Source: Devosia submarina
GTDB lineage: Bacteria > Pseudomonadota > Alphaproteobacteria > Rhizobiales > Devosiaceae
Direction: 5' to 3'
Length of the DNA stretch: 64,000 nucleotides
Assembly: GCF_003056345.1 (NCBI RefSeq)
Contig: NZ_PYWB01000004.1
Span: forward strand, 248,001-312,000
Position 1 is the first letter of the stretch, and every line of letters starts with the position of its first letter. This document shows positions 59,774-64,000 of the stretch, piece after piece. A program made the translations under genes and the position numbers. Below the pieces are notes generated by a model. The model was not told the origin of the DNA, ran no database searches, and was given only the letters and a program-made list of their open reading frames with translations.

Positions 59774-60658
59774 ATGCGAAGTAACCTAGGAGGGCTTCCA
59801 ACGCTTGCGACTTTCGTTGAAAATGCACGTCAGGCTTTTAGCCCGAGCGTGTCTGAGTGGATGGGCCAGTCCTCGACCAGCGTTAAGAATGAAGCATGGC
59901 TCTTAAGTTATGTTTTAGATGCGCTAGCTTTAGGGGAGGTCCGGTGCGTGGTCCCTATAAAGATTCCAGCCTGTCGCAACGACCAACCTCAAACCGCCTC
60001 CGGTGTGATTCGCCTAGAACTACCTTCTGTTGAAGATGCAGACCTCACGTGGCAGGCACCAAACCCGAGTAAAGACGTCAAAGACGACGATCTTGATGAC
60101 GACGATGTCGAGCCTATTGGTGGCCCAGTTGACGGGCTTTTCATAGTTGAGGCTTCTTATTGGCAGGAGCACCGCGACACTCAGCCGTTGAAAACTGGTC
60201 TAGCTGATGTGCCTGCAAGTTATCTAACTGCATTACTAAAGAGCTTAGGGTCACGCTCGAACGTACGCACTCTCAACCAGCTACGACCTGACCTAAGCGA
60301 TCTTCAAGGATTGCCGCTTCGGGTTTTAGACGCCAATGCGTCTCTTGACGCGATTTTCCCCTTAGTTGAACTGACGGAGCCGAAGCGACGCTTCCCCGCG
60401 ATTATTTATAGGAGGCGGCTTCTATACGAATTACAGGCAGCGGCATGGCGGTACTTGGCGATAGCACAGCCGAAAGACCAACATGGGGTAGTCACTGACG
60501 TTTTTAACGCGCTCGTCGCGTACATTGACGCTATGGGCATCGATGAAGAGGAAGCTTCAACTCCTAAAGAGCATAGTCTCAGGAACTTGGCAGGTGCGGT
60601 GGTGAGGCAGTGGCGGGCAAAAAACCTGACTTCTCCTGTGCTACTCAGGGAACGTTGA
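59774..60658 (+). CDS. Unknown protein of a tRNA-linked element (294 residues)
   Basis: I do not recognise this protein. It starts MRSNLGGLPTLATFVENAR after GGTGGGG, has a very acidic stretch near residues 95-112 (DVKDDDLDDDDVEP), and a basic-aromatic segment RRFPAIIYRRRLLYELQAAAW near 210. No membrane helix, signal, zinc or nucleotide-binding motif is visible, and the Arg-His-Arg-Tyr pattern of tyrosine integrases is absent. Codon use differs from the upstream core genes. As the first gene behind the attachment site it may be cargo (for example defence) or an element-specific regulator; nothing here decides. Confidence 0.6.
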   Translation: MRSNLGGLPTLATFVENARQAFSPSVSEWMGQSSTSVKNEAWLLSYVLDALALGEVRCVVPIKIPACRNDQPQTASGVIRLELPSVEDADLTWQAPNPSKDVKDDDLDDDDVEPIGGPVDGLFIVEASYWQEHRDTQPLKTGLADVPASYLTALLKSLGSRSNVRTLNQLRPDLSDLQGLPLRVLDANASLDAIFPLVELTEPKRRFPAIIYRRRLLYELQAAAWRYLAIAQPKDQHGVVTDVFNALVAYIDAMGIDEEEASTPKEHSLRNLAGAVVRQWRAKNLTSPVLLRER

Positions 60659-60736
60659 CATTCATCCAACAGACTTTCGCGCATTTTGCAGCCGTGTTGG
60701 TTGGATTTTGCCATCCGACTGCGGTTCAATCAGCAC

Positions 60737-61030
60737 ATGAACAGCCAGCAACTTTCCAAAAAATTCCATTCTGTAGCCTACGCTTGCGACTTCTTTGATG
60801 TTGGTCGAACCACCTTCTATTCGCTCGTCAAACGCAAGATCATCAAGACTGCTAAGATTGGTCGTCGCACCGTCGTGACGACTGAAATGTTGGAGGAAGC
60901 TGCTGCCTTAATTGTTGCACTTTCCCTCACTGATGCTGCCGATAAGCCAGAAAACCCTACCTCGATACATCAGAGTGAAAGGACTGGTTCCAACGTGACC
61001 CCTGCCAGTGAGAGGGGCAGCCATGGGTGA
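60737..61030 (+). CDS. AlpA/excisionase-like HTH DNA-binding protein
   Basis: Protein of 97 residues. The N-terminal half has the MerR-type winged-helix pattern of AlpA/Xis proteins: SVAYACDFFDVGRTTFYSLVKRKIIKTAKIGRRTVVTTEMLEE. The rest is polar and may be a tail. In phage satellites AlpA turns on excision or replication genes. The ATG is the second of two; the earlier one lacks the HTH context. A TCCAACA/TGTTGGTTGGA dyad lies at about 60663-60705, upstream of the start, as a candidate operator. Its end overlaps the next gene by eight bases. Confidence 0.7.
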   Translation: MNSQQLSKKFHSVAYACDFFDVGRTTFYSLVKRKIIKTAKIGRRTVVTTEMLEEAAALIVALSLTDAADKPENPTSIHQSERTGSNVTPASERGSHG

Positions 61031-61520
61031 AGTTATTTTCGGTCGCTTCGGCAAACCGATTGATGATCAGCCACAAAGCCTGAAGGCTGGATTGCCGGTG
61101 AGTGCAACAGCAGTGGCTTCCCCGAACCTCTTTCACCACATAGCGGCGCTTGATTGCCGCTCCGCACTAGATAGGTTTGAACAAGCCGTAAGCGAGCGCC
61201 TGTTTGCGGCCATCCCCCTTGCGAACGCTCTCAAGCGCGACTCATGGGCATGGTACGACTTCCAAGACCTGCTCAAAGATCATGGTTTGAAGGCGCCCAT
61301 AGACGCGGACTTACCGGATGCGCTGTACCATGTGATCCGGTGGACGATGCGTGACATCAAAGGTTGGTCTGACAATATGAGCCGCGAATGCTGTTCGGAC
61401 ATCCAGTTTCGCCAATCGCTTATACTGTCTGAGCCAGAAGATCACGACGAACTCACCTCAGCGGACATCGCCCATATTCTCGAATGGGCACGTTTCTTCC
61501 GCCGCAAGAAAAGCGACTAG
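61023..61520 (+). CDS. Unknown protein of the element (165 residues)
   Basis: A soluble, mixed-charge protein with no recognised domain. Segments such as RDSWAWYDFQDLLKDHGLKAPIDADLPDALYHVIRWTMRDIKGWSDNMSR and the C-terminal SADIAHILEWARFFRRKKSD look helical. GAGAGGGG precedes the ATG by six bases. It overlaps the AlpA-like gene by eight bases, so it is translated from the same mRNA and probably acts in the element's replication or regulation module. Confidence 0.6.
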   Translation: MGEVIFGRFGKPIDDQPQSLKAGLPVSATAVASPNLFHHIAALDCRSALDRFEQAVSERLFAAIPLANALKRDSWAWYDFQDLLKDHGLKAPIDADLPDALYHVIRWTMRDIKGWSDNMSRECCSDIQFRQSLILSEPEDHDELTSADIAHILEWARFFRRKKSD

Positions 61521-61549
61521 GCTCAACTAGGCAACGGCGGGGCAACCTA

Positions 61550-61571
61550 CCGCTCCCCGCTCCCCGCTTCC
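61550..61571. repeat. Iteron-like CCGCTCC repeats
   Basis: CCGCTCC occurs twice in tandem, followed by CCGCTTCC, in the only gap of the element, directly upstream of the Cys-rich Rep-like gene. They may be initiator-binding repeats. Confidence 0.4.
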
Positions 61572-61671
61572 CAATTCACCTGTGAAACTAACCAGCCGCT
61601 TCATTGCGGCATCGAGAGCGGCTGCCCTTTACTCCTCGGGTAAACGGCAGGGCCGCGACTGGAGACAACAA

Positions 61672-62520
61672 ATGCCACCAAAACGATATGCCGTTCCACC
61701 TCCCCCAGACTTTGAGTCCATCGAGGATGCCGCCGACCACGCTGCGATTATCATCAATGCGCTGCGTCGGCTGGCTTCGACCGAAGCGAACAGCCTTGCG
61801 GATAAACTCTTCGCCTGTGTTGATTACCAACCATGCGGCTCCGAAGCGTGCCCAGTATGCGTGCGCTCGTTTCGCAAGCGACTCCACTCAGGAGGGGTGA
61901 AAGCCGCACCTATCGGTGCTGGTTTCCTTGCCATGTCGCTCATCCCTGCTACTTGCCGGGTAGAAGTTGGGCAACTCTCAGCCGTTGACCTGAAAACATG
62001 GGTGACGAGCCGCCAGCGGGCTATCGCCCGCGCCCTGCCTGCCGAGGCCATGTTCTTCGGCGGCGTGGACATATCGTTGAACACCTTCAACAACGCCGAT
62101 CCGCACTGGTGCAAGCACCTTTACGGATACGTGATCCTGCCGCCAGCCTTCGACATTTTTAAGCGGTCTGTCCGTGATGGGATTCGGTCGGCGCTAAAGC
62201 GCCACTGCCCCCTGCATAATGGCGCATCGCGTTCACTGTTGTTGAGTGCGCGTGACCGCGCAACGTTCAATGCCAAGCTCCTGTATGCCTACAAGGCGAG
62301 GTTCTACCGGCGCTCGCAATACGGCGAAGTGAAGTGGAAGACCGGCAAGCGTTCTACGAACGTCGATGGTCAGTCGCTTCGTAGCGCCGAGGTCGCGGAA
62401 CTGGCGCTGTTCCTTGACCGGTTTCCACTTGGCTCCCGGCTCATACTGAAGGGTTTGCGCCGCCGTGGCCTACGTGGCGGCACTGGCCAATTCACCCTTG
62501 TTCGCGAGGTGAACTGGTGA
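61672..62520 (+). CDS. Cys-rich Rep-like protein of the element
   Basis: Protein of 282 residues. A zinc-ribbon-like cluster lies at residues 49-63 (C49, C55, C60, C63; CGSEACPVCVRSFR), followed by FFGGVDISLNTFNNADPHWCKHLYGYVILPP with an HWxxHLYG motif. This order, zinc ribbon then a beta-strand GVD and an H-rich strand, resembles replication initiators of small plasmids and phages, but the catalytic tyrosine cannot be assigned. I start it at the ATG with GGAGAC nine bases upstream; a GTG 90 bases earlier is possible. Rep role is tentative. Confidence 0.45.
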   Translation: MPPKRYAVPPPPDFESIEDAADHAAIIINALRRLASTEANSLADKLFACVDYQPCGSEACPVCVRSFRKRLHSGGVKAAPIGAGFLAMSLIPATCRVEVGQLSAVDLKTWVTSRQRAIARALPAEAMFFGGVDISLNTFNNADPHWCKHLYGYVILPPAFDIFKRSVRDGIRSALKRHCPLHNGASRSLLLSARDRATFNAKLLYAYKARFYRRSQYGEVKWKTGKRSTNVDGQSLRSAEVAELALFLDRFPLGSRLILKGLRRRGLRGGTGQFTLVREVNW

Positions 62521-62771
62521 TGGTCCATCATTTTTCTAGTCGTCACCAAACTTGGGTGAAAATGGCCGCGATGCGCCTAGGGGCCATGTTGGCGGTGTCG
62601 GTGGCCGTGTTGATGGCGTCGGGAGGGCTGTTGGCAAATGCCTCGTGCAACACTGCAAAGCTTACATCAACATGCAAACACCAGTTCGAAATCAGCGGGG
62701 GGAAGGGTGGGAACGTGGGTAATCCGCAACTCGCAGTGCCCACGCTTGGAGGTAATCATGTCTCAGCCTAA
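62520..62771 (+). CDS. Small protein with one membrane segment
   Basis: Protein of 83 residues starting in a TGATG overlap with the upstream stop. After a short polar N-terminus comes a hydrophobic stretch (MRLGAMLAVSVAVLMASGGLLA) that could be a signal or a membrane anchor. The tail is rich in Gly and Asn. Its 3' end overlaps the DUF927 gene by 14 bases, so both depend on one mRNA. Function unknown; it may be a small accessory protein of the element. Confidence 0.5.
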   Translation: MVHHFSSRHQTWVKMAAMRLGAMLAVSVAVLMASGGLLANASCNTAKLTSTCKHQFEISGGKGGNVGNPQLAVPTLGGNHVSA

Positions 62772-64000
62772 GAAGTTCACACCGGACAAAATGGCGACAG
62801 GCGGCAGCGTCCGCACTAAACTATCGGACACAGCCCCAGCGGGCATTTTGGACGCTGTCCGCGACCAGCATGGCGACCATTGGATACGCTATGGCACGTC
62901 GGACCGCGCGTTGTGGTTCTCACTCCCCGATCTCCAGCTTTCGCCTCAGTCCGTCTTCGGTCGCCTTGCAGGTCCCGGAATGGTTTTTCTAGCAACATCG
63001 ACCAAAAATCGTTTCATGAATCTGATTGAAGCGCATGAAGACTACCGCGAGGCATTGGTCGCGTCGCATCCAGGCTGGGTCGGCGGCGTGTATGTATATG
63101 GCAACGGCGAGTGTGAAGCCCAGTCCGATGATGATCGCCCTGTGATCGTAGGCTTCGAACCAAATCGTAAGTTCGACGCCTGTGGAACTCTGAAGGGGTG
63201 GAAGCAAGGTATTCACCCGCTCGTTCGCGGGCAAACTTTTCCGATGTTCGCGCTGGCGTACTCTTTCATTGGCCCATTGTTGCAGTTCGCCCCACCGGAT
63301 CTCCATAACCCACTTGTCGAGTTCGTTGGTGACCCCGGCACGGGCAAGTCAACTTTGGGTGTCATGGCCTCGTCGGTCTGGGGTGGTAATCCCGGCAGTG
63401 ATGTTGGGGGTGGTGAAAGCTGGAAGGTGACACTCAATTCACTAGATCCGATCAGGCGGACATACAGTGATTGCCAGCTTACCCTTGACGAGGGAAACTT
63501 GCTCGGCAGCAACCCAAGCGAACGCGGTGTGCTTCTGCAGATCGCAGTGTTTGCTCTGTTCAGCACCGAAGTAAAGCGCCGCTACACTGACAATGGTTCA
63601 ACAGACCATCTTCGGCACGCTACCCTGAGCACGACCAACCTGCCCGTAAGGGAACTCGTAGCAGCACGCGAGACGATTCAAGATGCAATCGAGCAGCGGA
63701 TGGTCACGATCATTCCAGAAAGCAAATTCGGGGTTTTGGACAGTCTGCCGCGCGGATTTACAAACTCGAGGGCTGTGATCGAAGCTCTTCGTAGCGCCAG
63801 TGATGCTGACTACGGGGTTGCGGGTCGCGAGTTCGTCCGCCGTTTGCAGCTCTGGAATAGCCACCCGCAGAACGACCTACCGGCAAGCGTGCGCCATCGA
63901 ATGAAACACTACGAAGCACATGCCCGCAGCCAGTCGGAACGCAGTCCGCCGCGGATCACAAAAACGTTCGCAATCACCTTCGCTGCCGGTTCGCTAGCGC
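62758..64000 (+). CDS. DUF927 domain NTPase (primase/helicase-type), C-terminus beyond window
   Basis: The first 414 residues are present, with no stop before the window ends. The DUF927 hallmarks are visible: GWKQGIHPLVRGQTFPMFALAYSFIGPLL, Walker A GDPGTGKS at 191-198, ASSVWGG just after, Walker B LTLDEGN at about 242-248. DUF927 proteins are phage, satellite and plasmid ATPases thought to act with primases in replication. GGAGG lies five bases before the ATG. The N-terminal 130 residues do not look like a primase. Confidence 0.85.
   Translation, partial: MSQPKKFTPDKMATGGSVRTKLSDTAPAGILDAVRDQHGDHWIRYGTSDRALWFSLPDLQLSPQSVFGRLAGPGMVFLATSTKNRFMNLIEAHEDYREALVASHPGWVGGVYVYGNGECEAQSDDDRPVIVGFEPNRKFDACGTLKGWKQGIHPLVRGQTFPMFALAYSFIGPLLQFAPPDLHNPLVEFVGDPGTGKSTLGVMASSVWGGNPGSDVGGGESWKVTLNSLDPIRRTYSDCQLTLDEGNLLGSNPSERGVLLQIAVFALFSTEVKRRYTDNGSTDHLRHATLSTTNLPVRELVAARETIQDAIEQRMVTIIPESKFGVLDSLPRGFTNSRAVIEALRSASDADYGVAGREFVRRLQLWNSHPQNDLPASVRHRMKHYEAHARSQSERSPPRITKTFAITFAAGSLA

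Larger units (their letters stand above)
59634..64000. mobile_element. Left end of a putative integrated element behind tRNA-Gly
   Basis: From the tRNA 3' end onward all six genes run rightward, the bases become visibly more A/T-rich with TTA/CTT/AGA-type codons, and the chromosomal palindromes vanish. The content (AlpA-like regulator, Cys-rich Rep-like protein, DUF927 NTPase, unknown small proteins) matches phage satellites or integrative plasmids. No integrase is at this end; it should lie, with a repeat of the tRNA 3' end, beyond the window. Confidence 0.7.

Noticed and set aside
59774..60658. Tyrosine integrase next to the tRNA
   Set aside because: The 294-residue protein lacks the Arg-His-x-x-Arg-Tyr pattern and points away from the tRNA.

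Overview
The window is about 64 kb of high-GC chromosome from an alphaproteobacterium of the order Hyphomicrobiales (Rhizobiales). I would guess the Devosia/Pelagibacterium group. The order-level call rests on Irr next to fabA-fabB, an ActS/ActR (RegB/RegA) redox pair, MmcB, DUF2852, rpsT-dnaA-dnaN-recF-gyrB, and mutM facing ubiE-ubiB. The genus is inference from overall gene content.

Region 1 (about 0.5-11.3 kb) is a reductive pyrimidine catabolism locus. It holds an NMT1/THI5-type ABC importer, dihydropyrimidinase, a beta-ureidopropionase-type amidohydrolase, CoA-acylating (methyl)malonate-semialdehyde dehydrogenase and an omega-amino-acid:pyruvate aminotransferase, all leftward. A divergent RutR-like TetR regulator faces them, and a near-consensus RutR operator lies in the divergent promoter. 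Together these would import a pyrimidine, open and trim the ring to beta-alanine and carry the carbon to acetyl-CoA. The first enzyme, dihydropyrimidine dehydrogenase, is not in the window.

Region 2 (11.3-28.8 kb) is mixed housekeeping: a NYN-domain protein, a small RlpA-like exported protein, a degenerate receiver protein, three tandem MFS paralogues with mmcB wedged between them, infC with an AUU start, an alpha/beta hydrolase, a YgjP-type metallopeptidase, DUF2852, the RegB/RegA pair, ribokinase, a YdeI-like protein plus arylamine N-acetyltransferase, irr, fabA, fabB and a MoeB/ThiF protein.

Region 3 (28.8-41.5 kb) is the dnaA neighbourhood: dut, a lipoprotein, ubiB and ubiE leftward; mutM, rpsT, dnaA, dnaN, recF and gyrB rightward. 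coaBC, common between ubiB and dut in relatives, is absent. I see no DnaA-box cluster upstream of dnaA.

Region 4 (41.6-59.4 kb) is envelope, nitrogen and repair: an exported HExxH protein, a class A penicillin-binding protein with an unusual DPxTGQ repeat tail, GNAT, SDR, queG, GST, uppP, lolA, ftsK, glnK-amtB with a sigma-54-like promoter, a UbiH-family hydroxylase, a Trm112-like protein, a LON-domain protein and a YbbN-type thioredoxin.

Region 5 (59.6-64 kb) starts directly behind tRNA-Gly(GCC) and looks like the left end of an integrated element. It is more A/T-rich, has none of the chromosomal repeats, and carries an unrecognised 294-residue protein, an AlpA-like regulator, an unknown 165-residue protein, a Cys-rich Rep-like protein, a tiny membrane protein and a DUF927 primase/helicase-type NTPase that runs off the window. 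This is the least explained part of the window.

Short palindromic repeats fill many intergenic gaps from about 19 to 50 kb. One family reads MVSLSNHE when translated and can create false N-termini.
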